This document shows positions 47,996-60,352 of a stretch of DNA of 64,000 bases, in pieces. The notes below the pieces were generated by a model. That model did not search any database, had not been told where the DNA came from, and worked only from the letters and a program-made list of their open reading frames with translations. The stretch lies in NCBI RefSeq assembly GCF_000746095.1, contig NZ_JQKP01000008.1, forward strand, positions 55,946 through 119,945, read 5' to 3'. The position numbers were made by a program, and so were the translations under genes. Origin of the DNA: Ferriphaselus sp. R-1. GTDB lineage: Bacteria > Pseudomonadota > Gammaproteobacteria > Burkholderiales > Gallionellaceae. Position 1 is the first letter of the stretch. Every line of letters starts with the position of its first letter.

Positions 47996-48616
47996 TTACT
48001 CAAGTTTTCCCATGCCCAATAGATACACTTCGCTGCTGCGGTCACGCGAGGCTTTCGGCTTGCGCGAAACGACTTTGGCGAACCGGCTGCGCATGGCCTT
48101 CAGATACTCCTCGAAGCCCGCTCCCTGAAATACTTTGATGAGAAAACTGCCATCCGGTTTCAAATGCTGAGCCGCAAAGTCCAGCGCCAACTCACATAAG
48201 TACATGGCACGCGCCTGATCTGCCACGCCCACGCCGCTGATATTGGGGGCCATGTCGGAAATCACAAGACCGATCTGCCGACCGCCTAGCGCCTGCTCTA
48301 GCTGCGCCAGCACCTCATCCTCACGAAAATCGCCCTGAATGAACTCGACACCAGGGATGGGATGCAGGGGCAACAGATCCAGCGCGATCACCTTGCCCGA
48401 GTCACCCACCTTGCGGGCTGCGATCTGCGACCAGCCTCCCGGCGTAGCACCCAGATCGACTACGATCATGCCCGGCTTGATGAGCTTATCCTTCTCGTCT
48501 ATCTCCAATAGCTTGTACGCAGCACGCGAACGATAGCCCTCCTTCTGCGCCAGTTGCACATAAGGGTCGTTCACATGCTCGGACATCCACTGCTTGCTGG
48601 TTTTGGAACGCTTCAT
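47996..48616 (-). CDS. rlmE: 23S rRNA 2'-O-ribose methyltransferase (U2552)
   Basis: The 206-residue enzyme (FtsJ/RrmJ) has the cofactor motif [15 protein letters not shown], the IQGDF strand, [10 protein letters not shown] and the C-terminal KVFQG segment with the catalytic lysines and aspartate. It methylates the A-loop of 23S rRNA in late assembly. It is divergent from yhbY, as in many proteobacteria. Confidence 0.96.
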   Translation of the reverse strand: MKRSKTSKQWMSEHVNDPYVQLAQKEGYRSRAAYKLLEIDEKDKLIKPGMIVVDLGATPGGWSQIAARKVGDSGKVIALDLLPLHPIPGVEFIQGDFREDEVLAQLEQALGGRQIGLVISDMAPNISGVGVADQARAMYLCELALDFAAQHLKPDGSFLIKVFQGAGFEEYLKAMRSRFAKVVSRKPKASRDRSSEVYLLGMGKLE

Positions 48617-48650
48617 CGTTTAGAATGCGACTCCCTTCAGGAGTCCCTCA

Positions 48651-48998
48651 ATGCTAAGTCTTACCGTTGCACAACGTCTCGAACTCAAAGCCCGCGCTCA
48701 TGCGCTCAATCCGGTCATCCTCATCGGCAATGCCGGCCTGACGGAGGCGGTGTTGGCGGAAACGGCCATCGCGCTGAAAAGCCACGAACTCATCAAAGTG
48801 CGCGTCATGGGCGACGACCGTGCCGTGCGCGGAGCCATCATGGAACAGATCTGCGAACAGCTGGATGCGGCCCCGGTCCAACAGATCGGCAAGATGCTGG
48901 TGATCTACAAGCCCAACCTCGATGCCACCATGCCGATCAAAAAGGCACCGCGCCGCGACAAGAAGCCTTTGACCAAGAAACAACTGGCGAATCGCTGA
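48651..48998 (+). CDS. yhbY: CRM-domain ribosome assembly RNA-binding protein
   Basis: The 115-residue protein is a single CRM domain: LKARAHALNPVILIGNAGLTEAVLAETAIALKSHELIKVRV, then a GNAG-type loop (IGNAG). It binds precursors of the large ribosomal subunit. AGGAG lies eight bases before the ATG. The basic tail (KKAPRRDKKPLTKKQ) is typical. Confidence 0.93.
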   Translation: MLSLTVAQRLELKARAHALNPVILIGNAGLTEAVLAETAIALKSHELIKVRVMGDDRAVRGAIMEQICEQLDAAPVQQIGKMLVIYKPNLDATMPIKKAPRRDKKPLTKKQLANR

Positions 48999-49042
48999 GT
49001 CAGCCACGTCGTTGGTTCAACACCAGCGACGTGCTGCCCTTC

Positions 49043-49519
49043 CTAGATATACCGGACTTCCACGACCTCATACTCGCGTACGCCGCCCGGTGCCTGCACC
49101 TCGGCGATGTCACCTGCGTACTTGCCGATCAGGGCCCGAGCGATCGGTGAGCTGATCGAAATCTTGCATTTCTTGATATCGGCTTCGTCATCGCCGACGA
49201 TTTGATAAGTCACCACATCGCCGTTGTTCACGTCTTCCAGAATCACCGTGGCACCGAATACGGCACGCCCGTCGGCATTGATGGTCTTGGGATCGATGAC
49301 CTGTGCGCTGCCCAGCTTGAACTCCAGCTCCTGAATACGGCCTTCGACGAAGGCTTGCCGCTCCTTGGCGGCATCATATTCGGCGTTCTCGGACAGATCG
49401 CCCTGCGCGCGCGCCTCGGAGATCGCGTTGATCACGGAGGGACGCTCCACCGTCTTCAGATTATGCAGTTCTTGACGCAATAGCTCTGCGCCAAACACGG
49501 TCAATGGAACCTTGCTCAT
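49043..49519 (-). CDS. greA: Transcript cleavage factor
   Basis: The 158-residue factor has the N-terminal coiled coil with acidic tip (SENAEYDAAKERQAFVEGRI) and the C-terminal FKBP-like domain ending in VREYEVVEVRYI. It rescues backtracked RNA polymerase. It lies 36 bp downstream of carB in the same direction, the common carAB-greA order. Confidence 0.96.
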   Translation of the reverse strand: MSKVPLTVFGAELLRQELHNLKTVERPSVINAISEARAQGDLSENAEYDAAKERQAFVEGRIQELEFKLGSAQVIDPKTINADGRAVFGATVILEDVNNGDVVTYQIVGDDEADIKKCKISISSPIARALIGKYAGDIAEVQAPGGVREYEVVEVRYI

Positions 49520-49555
49520 ACTACTTCCTTACAGATTCGGTTAAAACCCGCCCGA

Positions 49556-52777
<3,222 letters not shown>

Positions 52778-52780
52778 AAA

Positions 52781-52859
52781 TTCAGTCGTAAGTCGCAAGT
52801 CGTAAGACGTAAGTTGAAAGTCGGTTTAACTTAAGACTTACGTCTCACGTCTTAAGACT
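52781..52859. repeat. Heptamer array between carA and carB
   Basis: Tandem heptamers (GTAAGTC, GCAAGTC, GTAAGAC, GTAAGTT, GAAAGTC; 52788-52822) are followed by inverted units (52831-52859, TTAAGACTTACGTCTC type). The array starts three bases before the carB ATG and runs past the carA stop, so the mRNA around the carB start could fold into a hairpin. Confidence 0.8.
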
Positions 52860-53979
52860 GTTTTTCCATCAATCCAATAAACTTGTCGAACAACCCGTCC
52901 ACATCATGCGGACCGGGGCTGGCTTCCGGGTGACCCTGGAAGCAGAACGCGGGCTTGTCGGTCAGCTCGAAACCTTGCAGCGTACCGTCGAACAGCGAGA
53001 TGTGAGTAACGCGCGCGTTGGCCGGCAGCGTCGTCGCATCCACCGCGAAACCGTGGTTCTGGCTGGTGATCATCACCTGCCCGGTCTGTACGTCCTGCAC
53101 CGGATGGTTCGCGCCGCGATGGCCGAACTTCATCTTCACGGTCTTGGCACCAGAGGCCAAGCCCATGATCTGATGCCCCAGACAGATGCCGAACAGCGGC
53201 ACGCTCTTGTCCATGAACACCTTGGCCGCCTCGATGGCGTAGTCGCACGGCTCGGGATCGCCGGGGCCGTTAGACAGAAACACGCCATCCGGCGCCATCG
53301 CCAGCACGTCGGAGGCGGGAGTCTTGGCGGGCACCACGGTGATATCGCAACCGCGCTCGGCCAGCATACGCAGGATGTTGCGCTTCACGCCGAAATCGTA
53401 AGCCACGACCTTGAATTTCGCATTGACGACTTCACCATAGCCCTCGCCCAATTGCCACTCGCGCTGGGTCCACTTATAAGGTGCATCGGCGGTAACGACC
53501 TGCGCCAAGTCCATCCCGGCCAGACCAGCAAAGCCGCGCGCTGCCGCCAGCGCCGCTTCGACGTTGTCGCCGGTAGCGATGCAGCCGTTCTGTGCGCCCT
53601 TGCTGCGCAGGATGCGCGTCAGCTTGCGGGTGTCGATGTCGGCGATGGCCACAACATTGTTGGCCTTGAGGTAATCGGACAGCGACCGATTGCTGCGGAA
53701 GTTGCTGGCGACCATGGAGAGGTCGCGAATGATGAGTCCGCTGGCGAACACCTGACGCGACTCGACATCTTCATCGTTCGTGCCGACGTTGCCGATGTGC
53801 GGATAGGTCAACGTGACGATCTGCTTACAATAAGACGGATCTGTGAGGATTTCCTGATAGCCGGTAATCGAGGTATTGAACACCACTTCGCCGACGCTAC
53901 TACCCTCGGCTCCAATGGAAATACCGCGAAACACTGTTCCATCGGCAAGCACAAGAATGGCAGGGTTCGTTTGCGGCAC
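52852..53979 (-). CDS. carA: Carbamoyl-phosphate synthase small subunit
   Basis: The 375-residue glutaminase feeds ammonia to CarB. It has the N-terminal domain ([13 protein letters not shown], then [21 protein letters not shown]) and a class I amidotransferase with nucleophile in [19 protein letters not shown] and [11 protein letters not shown] prefer GTG at 53979, which has GGGAG six bases upstream; an in-frame ATG at 54000 without a ribosome site would add seven residues. It heads the carA-carB-greA unit. Confidence 0.95.
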   Translation of the reverse strand: MPQTNPAILVLADGTVFRGISIGAEGSSVGEVVFNTSITGYQEILTDPSYCKQIVTLTYPHIGNVGTNDEDVESRQVFASGLIIRDLSMVASNFRSNRSLSDYLKANNVVAIADIDTRKLTRILRSKGAQNGCIATGDNVEAALAAARGFAGLAGMDLAQVVTADAPYKWTQREWQLGEGYGEVVNAKFKVVAYDFGVKRNILRMLAERGCDITVVPAKTPASDVLAMAPDGVFLSNGPGDPEPCDYAIEAAKVFMDKSVPLFGICLGHQIMGLASGAKTVKMKFGHRGANHPVQDVQTGQVMITSQNHGFAVDATTLPANARVTHISLFDGTLQGFELTDKPAFCFQGHPEASPGPHDVDGLFDKFIGLMEKQS

Positions 53980-54222
53980 CGGAGACTCCCAAGAAGACAT
54001 AAAGAAGCGGGACCAACCGATGGCTATCCCGCTTTGAACTGGGTGCGGATTATACCGGAAGCGCAATGCACTATCAAACGCAGCCTGCCTCGATCATGGT
54101 GCATCATCTGCCCCATCATGGGGCCAGGCCGATAAACCTGAGCCCCCCAGCCCGATCCAAACAGCCCCACACCCCAGATTCCAGCCAGAATCCGCAAGCA
54201 AAAAATTTATACTCACTTTTTC

Positions 54223-54250
54223 TTGACACATTTTTGGGAATCCCTATAAT
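54223..54250 (+). promoter_or_regulatory. Sigma70 promoter of the tRNA genes
   Basis: Consensus TTGACA (54223-54228) and TATAAT (54245-54250) are separated by 16 bp. The GC-rich discriminator GCGCGC that follows is typical of stable RNA promoters under stringent control. It lies 31 bp before the tRNA-Gly gene. Confidence 0.9.
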
Positions 54251-54281
54251 GCGCGCACTCCGCTGATGCGGGGCAGCAAAT

Positions 54282-54357
<76 letters not shown>

Positions 54358-54363
54358 AATCAC

Positions 54364-54389
54364 TTGGGAAAGCGTAAAAGCTTTCCCAA
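54364..54389 (+). terminator. Hairpin between tRNA-Gly and tRNA-Cys
   Basis: TTGGGAAAGC-GTAAAA-GCTTTCCCAA is a perfect ten-base stem followed by AAGTTTTT. It looks like an intrinsic terminator, yet the next tRNA has no clear promoter of its own, so partial termination or processing at this hairpin is likely. Confidence 0.65.
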
Positions 54390-54414
54390 AAGTTTTTCTG
54401 GCAACACCTTCTGC

Positions 54415-54488
54415 GGCGCGATAGCAAAGCGGTTATGCACCGGATTGCAAATCCGTGTAGGTCGGTTCGACTCCGGCTCGCGCCTCCA
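54415..54488 (+). tRNA. tRNA-Cys (GCA)
   Basis: A 74-nt cloverleaf with acceptor GGCGCGA/TCGCGCC, anticodon GCA in ATTGCAAAT, T arm GGTTCGACTCC and encoded CCA. Its 3' end is followed by accessory genes, which makes it a candidate integration site. Confidence 0.96.
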
Positions 54489-54852
54489 AATAAATCAACA
54501 AGTTATAATGACACTTCTTCCTGATTTTTCAGGGCTCGCGTGCTGTGTAAGCGCCGTGTAAGCAATTTTTTCAACATAAAGCAAAAATCCATCGGTTAGT
54601 CTGGCTTGTGGCTTGATCGAAACTTCAAACACTCACGACTCAACCTTGCTTAATTGGCAGGAACATCTTTCAAGAACACCCAATACTCGACCATAGATTC
54701 CATGGCTGTTCAGAACCTTATTCTTGCCAGCAATGGCCGCCCACTCCTACCTGTTTTTGCTCTTTATCTGCAGTTAATTCCTCTCAGACACTAGGTTTTG
54801 CAAGAGCCTCACGTGACAAAGCGGTGACACTGCCAACCACCCGATTTACAGA
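54489..54852. other. Gene-free stretch after tRNA-Cys; start of a probable island
   Basis: No convincing gene is seen. There is a short direct repeat (GTGTAAGC twice, about 54546-54564). No integrase and no second copy of the tRNA 3' end were found in the window. All genes from here to the right edge are accessory (toxin-antitoxin modules, unknown envelope proteins, insertion sequence). Confidence 0.5.
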
Positions 54853-55191
54853 TTACACCCCGAGCAGTGCGGAGATTTTCGCACGTACTTCGTCCAATTC
54901 CTCGGCAGTGGCCTTGCCTTTAGGTGTGGCCTTGCGAGCACGCCAGTCGAGATTCTTAACTTGGTCCGACAGCACCGCTCCACTGACTCCTTGGGCATGA
55001 ACAACAACCTCAAAGGGATATCCTTTGATTTGAGTTGTCATCGGGCAGCACAGCATCGTGCCTGTCTTTCCGTTATAGGAGGCGGGGCTCAATACCAGTG
55101 CGGGGCGATGTCCAGCCTGCTCGTGCCCTGGCTGCGGTGAGAATTCAAGCCAAACGATATCGCCCGCATCCGGCACGAATCTGGTTGCCAT
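54853..55191 (-). CDS. mazF: MazF/PemK-family endoribonuclease toxin
   Basis: The 112-residue protein has the family pattern: FVPDAGDIVWLEFSPQPGHEQAGHRPALVLSPASYN, then LCCPMTTQIKGYPFEV and LSDQVKNLDWRARKA. MazF toxins cut mRNA at short motifs. Its start overlaps the antitoxin stop (TAATG). Confidence 0.94.
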   Translation of the reverse strand: MATRFVPDAGDIVWLEFSPQPGHEQAGHRPALVLSPASYNGKTGTMLCCPMTTQIKGYPFEVVVHAQGVSGAVLSDQVKNLDWRARKATPKGKATAEELDEVRAKISALLGV

Positions 55192-55433
55192 TACCAGACT
55201 TCCTTGCCAACTGGCTCACCTGCCTCAATCAATTGATGGAGGTTGCTAGCCGTGATGCCGCCCAGTAACTCATCTAATTTATATACCTTGCGCCGCACTG
55301 GCTCGATGACGATGCGCCCCTGCTCTTCACGCACATCGACCGACTGATCCAGATCCAAATGAGCGGCAGCCATGACGGCAGCAGGAATACGAACAGCAGC
55401 ACTGTTACCCCATTTCTTTACGATGACTTCCAT
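55191..55433 (-). CDS. mazE: MazE-family antitoxin
   Basis: The 80-residue protein has an N-terminal SpoVT/AbrB-type DNA-binding part (VKKWGNSAAVRIPAAVMAAAHLDLDQSVDV) and a C-terminal toxin-binding tail (YKLDELLGGITASNLHQLI). It neutralises the MazF-like toxin and represses the pair. Confidence 0.93.
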   Translation of the reverse strand: MEVIVKKWGNSAAVRIPAAVMAAAHLDLDQSVDVREEQGRIVIEPVRRKVYKLDELLGGITASNLHQLIEAGEPVGKEVW

Positions 55434-55571
55434 GAAGTTACTCCGAAAGTTGCAATGGTTCGCAGTCTAGGAACTCGCTCGATATGTGTCAACTATGTTT
55501 ATACATAACCACCAACATCCGTGCGCAATGAGCGCGCTTCCGTTTGCTTTAAGTCGCTCCCAGTTCGTTTG

Positions 55572-55941
55572 TTATTTCCGGATGTCGTTCAGTCGCAACA
55601 GGAGCAAAACTCCGAGCACCCATGCTGCTGATTGATTTCCTACACGTGACGAAGTGAGTTGCCTCACTGCCCTGATTGGCTTGTCAGCATAGCCGAGCAA
55701 AGTTGCCATTTCTCCGACGGCAGCAACCATCCCACCCATTGCGGCTCGGTGTTCTCGGCTGAGCATCGCTCTTCAATCCGAACGCCAACTGCTGTGCAGA
55801 CACTGCACTTTGTAAATCGTACACATCAGCCCAATAGAAGTGGGCAGACTGGACTAGCCTGCTTAACCGTGTCGAAGCTTTAACCAGTCCGGGCAAATCC
55901 TGAATGTCGCGCCGAATTTCGTCGCAGTGATTTGACCACAA
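55572..55941 (-). pseudogene. Frameshifted hypothetical gene
   Basis: Two overlapping leftward frames look like halves of one protein. The first (from 55941, MWSNHCDEIRRDIQDLPGLVKAS) is well formed up to about 55765. The second (from 55766, MLSREHRAAMGGMVAAVGEM) continues to 55572. A +1 shift near 55765 would join them. It may equally be two overlapping short genes. No family is recognised. Confidence 0.35.
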
Positions 55942-56116
55942 CCGGCAGCGGAAGCAGAAAAGGCCGACGTTTCTATCGCCGGCACAATTTACGCAACGAT
56001 ACTATGCAACACCGATTGCCGCTTAAATCGTTGAAGTTTTTGATTGACGGCAGAGGTCACTTCTTTGATCGCATCATTGCTGATGCGCCATTGTTGCAAC
56101 GGCAATTTACCAGGGT

Positions 56117-56133
56117 ATATACTTGGCGTATAT
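56117..56133. promoter_or_regulatory. Probable VapB operator
   Basis: ATATAC-N5-GTATAT, a perfect inverted repeat, lies 20 bp upstream of the vapB ATG, where the VapBC complex normally binds to repress its own promoter. Confidence 0.6.
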
Positions 56134-56153
56134 CTTTTTCAATAGAGACAATC

Positions 56154-56384
56154 ATGACTTACGCCCGCGTGTTCCAATCCGGTAATAGCCAAGCAGTTCG
56201 TCTGCCGAAGGAGTTTCGATTTTCTTCGGCTCAGGTTGAGATCTTTCGAAGGGGTAACGAGGTGGTACTGAGGGAGCACCCCAGTAGTGCCCTAAGTATT
56301 TTCAATGCTCTGAGTCAGCTGCCGGAAGACTCCGTGGCGCAGGGACGGGAAGATACTCTGCCTCAAGATAGAGAGGCGCTCTGA
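56154..56384 (+). CDS. vapB: VapB-type antitoxin
   Basis: The 76-residue protein has the AbrB-like fold (MTYARVFQSGNSQAVRLPKEFRFSSAQVEIFRRGNEVVLRE) and a C-terminal toxin-binding tail. The ATG at 56154 lies just after the operator; longer frames upstream have no coding character. Its end overlaps the vapC start. Confidence 0.93.
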   Translation: MTYARVFQSGNSQAVRLPKEFRFSSAQVEIFRRGNEVVLREHPSSALSIFNALSQLPEDSVAQGREDTLPQDREAL

Positions 56385-56791
56385 TGGCGGTGCGCTACTT
56401 GCTGGATACCAACATCTGCCTCTATATTGCCAAACATAATCCACCTGCGGTACGAGATCGATTTTCCCAGCACACGGCTGACGAACTGGTGATGTCTGTA
56501 GTGACCTTGGGAGAGCTAAGATTCGGAGCGGAAAAGAGTCAGTCTCGTGAAAAAGCGTTGGCCGTGATCTCTCAATTGGAATCGGTGATGCAAGTAGCAT
56601 CATTGACTGAAGCTGTGGGGGAACATTATGGGCAAATTCGAGCATCCCTTCAGCAACGAGGGGAGATGATTGGCAACAATGATCTGTGGTTGGCTGCTCA
56701 TGCCAGGGCCGAGGGGTGGGTGCTGGTAACCAACAATGAGCGAGAATTTATTCGGGTGGACGGACTGCAGGTTGAGAATTGGGCCGCCTGA
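56384..56791 (+). CDS. vapC: VapC PIN-domain ribonuclease toxin
   Basis: The 135-residue PIN protein has the acidic metal-binding residues D8 (YLLDTNICLYI), E44 (TLGELRFG) and D100 (IGNNDLWLAAHA), and the later NNEREF motif. VapC toxins cut tRNA or rRNA. It overlaps vapB by one base. Confidence 0.95.
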   Translation: MAVRYLLDTNICLYIAKHNPPAVRDRFSQHTADELVMSVVTLGELRFGAEKSQSREKALAVISQLESVMQVASLTEAVGEHYGQIRASLQQRGEMIGNNDLWLAAHARAEGWVLVTNNEREFIRVDGLQVENWAA

Positions 56792-56855
56792 TCACACAGC
56801 CGGAATTGCCCCCTCCCCGTTCTTTTTTCTGGACACGAGCATCGGTGCCGGACTG

Positions 56856-57317
56856 CTACTTGTCGTTAAGGGTTGCCGTGTCGTCGGTCTGTGGCGCTGC
56901 CCGTTTCAGCAAAATCTCGGCTCGGTTTGGTGCCAGGCCTTCGGTATCTGACTCATGCGCCTTATCCTTGCCGAAGCTCATCGTGGTGATTTTGCGCATG
57001 TCACACCCTTGCAGCATCATGCGCTTCTTCATCCACTCGGCATAAATGTGTCCAATGGCGAGCTTGTGTTCGCTGCTGCCACGCGCGTCGGTATAACCCC
57101 GCACAACGACGACCACATCCGGGTGCTCGCCCAAATAGTGGCAGATGTGCCGAATGCGCTCGCCGATCTCTTCTTTGTTGTATGGGGTGGTCTCGTCGCG
57201 ATTGAACTTGGCGACGGCCGGGAGCATGCGGTCGAGCTCCACGTCCTGGTCGCAGGCTTGGGCAGGCAGGGCAAGCGTGAGGACAACACTGATAAACGCG
57301 AACAATGGACGCAGCAT
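56856..57317 (-). CDS. OmpA-like periplasmic protein
   Basis: The 153-residue protein has a signal peptide ending ALPAQA and then an OmpA/MotB-like domain (VVVVVRGYTDARGSSEHKLAIGHIYAEWMKKRMMLQGCDMRKITTMSFGKDK, then NRAEILL). The Asp of the TDARG motif that binds peptidoglycan is present, but the usual Arg in the following helix (ERRA) is replaced (HIYAEW), so binding may be weak or altered. It is the last gene of the envelope operon. Confidence 0.8.
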   Translation of the reverse strand: MLRPLFAFISVVLTLALPAQACDQDVELDRMLPAVAKFNRDETTPYNKEEIGERIRHICHYLGEHPDVVVVVRGYTDARGSSEHKLAIGHIYAEWMKKRMMLQGCDMRKITTMSFGKDKAHESDTEGLAPNRAEILLKRAAPQTDDTATLNDK

Positions 57318-57320
57318 GAT

Positions 57321-57866
57321 TTACTCCTGAGTCAATAAATGGGCATACACCGCCAACATTTTGGCGCTCACGGCAGTTTGCCGCTGGCTCAGGCCAAAGG
57401 GATGCGCCGTAGGCATGACGATGCCACGATAAAGGGTTGCGACATCGCTCGGCAAGGGGCGCTTGCCCGCTGTGCTGCCGTGACAGGTGGCGCATTGCTC
57501 GGCATAGGGCACGCTCGCGGCGCGGCGAATGAAATCAGCCAATTCGGCATCCTTGGGTAACTCATCCAGCGGCAGTGCGGCAACCCGCCCCAGCAACTTG
57601 TTACGCTGGGCTTCCAATTCGACTTGCGCCGCTGTGGGCTCGCATACCTTAGCCCACGGTCGGCATTCATCCACGCCGCCGAAACCGCGACTATAGCCCG
57701 CCGTCCACGGCAGGGAAAAATACAGGTAGGGATAGAGCAGAAACCACAGGGCATACAGCGCCATGCCCAGCCAGAAAATCAGTGGCAGGCGCGGCTTTCC
57801 CGCCGATAAGTGCGGCGCGAACTCCCGATACCACTCACCGCGCAAGTCTTCGCGTTCAGTTGTCAT
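57321..57866 (-). CDS. Membrane-anchored monohaem cytochrome c
   Basis: The 181-residue protein has one membrane helix (about 27-50, RLPLIFWLGMALYALWFLLYPYLYF) and then a periplasmic part with the haem motif CATCH (125-129); the Met of GIVMPTAHPFG is a candidate sixth ligand. A second Cys pair (C68, C75) lies near the helix. The layout resembles subunit III-type or CcoP-like cytochromes. Start at 57866 or 57881 cannot be decided; either overlaps the upstream gene. Confidence 0.8.
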   Translation of the reverse strand: MTTEREDLRGEWYREFAPHLSAGKPRLPLIFWLGMALYALWFLLYPYLYFSLPWTAGYSRGFGGVDECRPWAKVCEPTAAQVELEAQRNKLLGRVAALPLDELPKDAELADFIRRAASVPYAEQCATCHGSTAGKRPLPSDVATLYRGIVMPTAHPFGLSQRQTAVSAKMLAVYAHLLTQE

Positions 57867-59076
57867 TGGCTTCATTTTCATATCGTTCTTGGTTGGCCCC
57901 TAGTGCATCCATGTGCGCTGCTCGCGGAATCATCAGGTGCAGGCCGAATGTTCGGCTCGTCAGTGGCTCGATATGCGCTGGAAGCAAGACCGCGCCGGAG
58001 ACGGGTAAGCTATGCCGCACCATCAATTGACCGTGCACCTCGTCGAGAAACAGGCTGCCCAGTTGGGCCGAGGCGTTATGGCGATTGAGCCATGCCAACA
58101 CGCTGGGGAGTCTTTCAGGCGGGATCGTGTGCTGCTGCAATCGAAGGCACAACTCCAAGCGCGGCGGCGCATCATGCGCCACCAACTCGCCCACCCAGCG
58201 GTAACTCGGCCCGCAGTAGCCCCATTCCGTCGAAATCTCGTACTCGACCTGCATCGCCGCACGTTCAGTTTCCGGGGCACCACTAGCGTGCTGAACTCCA
58301 GCCAACATCTGCGTCGGCGCGGGGATCGACTTCCCGCCATTGGGCAAAGCGATTACCGGGAGTTCATCCCTACCCTCCTCCGCGCGACCAGCCCGGTGCA
58401 AATATGGCTGAATCTGCTTCATCACACTGAGGCTGGCTTGCCAGATCGCCTCCCAATGCTGCGGCAGGCAAGGCGCATTCAGGAAACAGAAATTGGCTTG
58501 CAGGCGCATCTCGCCGGTATCGGCATCCAGCGTCAAACACCCCACAGGCAAGCGCTGGTTCAGGCGATTGAGCCAGACCAGCATCTGTTCACGCAACGGC
58601 TCGACCACCTCGCCCGCCACGAACCGGAGACGAATCAAGGCCGGATGCTCTTGTATCCGGCACTCGCAGGCAATGCCGGTTGTTTCATCCCGCAGATGGG
58701 TGACTGAACTCACGGCCTCGTCATCAATCAAGGGCTGGATGGTTTTGCACTGGCGCATCTGCCAGGCCAACAAGCTGCTGGTCAAACGCAGCTCCGAGCG
58801 CGAACCCGCCGGATGGCGCGTGGCAAGTTGTGGGGTGAATTCCGCCGTCAACGCCTGTCCCAGCAACATGGACGCGGCTTCGCGCATACCAGAATCAAGC
58901 GCTTCATCGGCCAACATCCCGTCCAGCAAGGCCCAAGCTTCGGCATACTGACCTGCCGAGACACAGGCTTCTGCCTCGCTCAATGAGCCGGGCCGCAACT
59001 CCCCGGCGTGCTCATTCAACCCGGATAACAGCGCAGCCACTTCATCCGCAGTCAATGTTTCATCCGCACGATCCAT
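57856..59076 (-). CDS. Protein with two YbjN-like domains
   Basis: The 406-residue protein has an N-terminal helical part (about 1-85, repeat-like AEAWALLDGMLADEAL) and two copies of a YbjN/type III chaperone-like fold (about 100-230 and 275-395). Each shows LxxWLNRLNxxLPVGxLxLD followed by GxxRxxxxxCF or GQLMVRHSLPVSG. YbjN-type proteins act as small protein-binding modules. No signal peptide. Function in this operon is unknown. Confidence 0.7.
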   Translation of the reverse strand: MDRADETLTADEVAALLSGLNEHAGELRPGSLSEAEACVSAGQYAEAWALLDGMLADEALDSGMREAASMLLGQALTAEFTPQLATRHPAGSRSELRLTSSLLAWQMRQCKTIQPLIDDEAVSSVTHLRDETTGIACECRIQEHPALIRLRFVAGEVVEPLREQMLVWLNRLNQRLPVGCLTLDADTGEMRLQANFCFLNAPCLPQHWEAIWQASLSVMKQIQPYLHRAGRAEEGRDELPVIALPNGGKSIPAPTQMLAGVQHASGAPETERAAMQVEYEISTEWGYCGPSYRWVGELVAHDAPPRLELCLRLQQHTIPPERLPSVLAWLNRHNASAQLGSLFLDEVHGQLMVRHSLPVSGAVLLPAHIEPLTSRTFGLHLMIPRAAHMDALGANQERYENEANDN

Positions 59077-59088
59077 GAGTTTGGCCTC

Positions 59089-60063
59089 TTATGCCTCCGG
59101 CTCCACGCCACCCACGCGCTCGAACCGGACGGAGCTGAACGTCCCTGCCACTTCGTTCAGCCGCAGGCAGGTGTGGAAACGCTGCACATTCACCGCCCTC
59201 ACGGTATAGACAGCGCCGCGTGTTAAGCGCCGCCAGTCTTCCGCCAGGTCGCCGCGCAGTGAGGGCCGGTCGCTGTCGTCGGTGCAGCGCACCTGCTCGC
59301 CCACTTTAAAAGCATCCGCCGGGATCGGCATCGCGTGCATCGTTCCATCGGGCAACCATTCCGCCACGGGCGGCTCGAATGGCGGCTCCAGGCTGCGCAG
59401 TTCGATCATGGCCAGGTCGATTGCCAGCAGCGCCAACGGCCCCAACACTAAGCTTCCCGCGAACAGGATGGAAAATACGTTCACGAAGAGGGATTCGCCC
59501 TCCGCCATACTCGCAGCCGCCAGCGTCAGGGTAATGGCAAGCAGTCCCCACCAGATCCAGCGGCGACATACGGCTAACCACGATATCGGCCACCCCTCGG
59601 GGCCGATGGCCAGTATCAGCGCGAACAACGGCACCAGCCCCACGAGCAACTGTGCCGGATCCTTTAAACGTACGTCCATCAGCACCATCACCAGGAGCAA
59701 GAGCGCGATCACGCTGGCCACCCCTCGGAACAACCACACGCCAAGTCGGAGCCACAGGGGCACATCGCCCATACTGGCGTAACGATGTCTGCGCGTCGCC
59801 AGTTGCCAGATGGCCACCCACGACAGCGCCGTCAGGCAGAAGATCAGCAACAGACTCCAGCTGCCGGGGTCAAGCAGACCGAACCTCGACAGCCCAGCCC
59901 CCAAGGTCACGATCAAGCCCATCCCCCACAACAGACTGGCGGGAAGCAGCAAGATCGCGATCTCGTACTGCCTGGCCCGCTGTGGCGCGGGCCACCGGAA
60001 GAACGAACCCCGCCTACGCTTCACACTCGATAGACCGCCCATCCGACCTCCCTGTTCAATCAT
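59089..60063 (-). CDS. Polytopic membrane protein with C-terminal soluble domain
   Basis: The 324-residue protein has a basic N-terminus, about six hydrophobic helices between residues 33 and 218 and a soluble C-terminal region with small barrel-like strands (GEQVRCTDDSDRP, then RGAVYTVRAVNVQ). I do not recognise the family. Its start overlaps the upstream gene by eight bases. Confidence 0.65.
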   Translation of the reverse strand: MIEQGGRMGGLSSVKRRRGSFFRWPAPQRARQYEIAILLLPASLLWGMGLIVTLGAGLSRFGLLDPGSWSLLLIFCLTALSWVAIWQLATRRHRYASMGDVPLWLRLGVWLFRGVASVIALLLLVMVLMDVRLKDPAQLLVGLVPLFALILAIGPEGWPISWLAVCRRWIWWGLLAITLTLAAASMAEGESLFVNVFSILFAGSLVLGPLALLAIDLAMIELRSLEPPFEPPVAEWLPDGTMHAMPIPADAFKVGEQVRCTDDSDRPSLRGDLAEDWRRLTRGAVYTVRAVNVQRFHTCLRLNEVAGTFSSVRFERVGGVEPEA

Positions 60064-60352
60064 GCTCCACCACGCGCTGCATGTTCACCTTCACTTCCAG
60101 CACCTCTTGCTGCCAGTCGCCCCATTTCTCGTAGCTATGGCACACCCGCTCCGGCACGCTTAAGCGCGGTTCGCCCGTTTCCCTGAGAGCATCGTAATAG
60201 CGCCACAGATCGAGCCAGCCGATGCCGGTGGTCAGTTCGAAACAAAAGCGCAACTCAGAACGCCGCACCGCACGCCCGGATTGAGCCAGTTTGCCATCCT
60301 GCAAAATCTTGATCTGCACAGCGAAGTCCAGCGGAAAGTCATCTTCGTTCAT
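60056..60352 (-). CDS. Small soluble hypothetical protein
   Basis: The 98-residue protein (MNEDDFPLDFAVQIKILQDG, later GWLDLWRYYDALRETGEP) has no known motif. It overlaps both neighbours (TGATG upstream, eight bases downstream), so it belongs to the envelope operon. Confidence 0.6.
   Translation of the reverse strand: MNEDDFPLDFAVQIKILQDGKLAQSGRAVRRSELRFCFELTTGIGWLDLWRYYDALRETGEPRLSVPERVCHSYEKWGDWQQEVLEVKVNMQRVVEHD

Noticed and set aside
54538..54565. Integrase remnant after tRNA-Cys
   Set aside because: Only a short direct repeat is visible; no frame resembles a tyrosine recombinase.
55932..56153. N-terminal extension of vapB
   Set aside because: The stretch contains the operator repeat, and the added sequence is not like any AbrB-type antitoxin.
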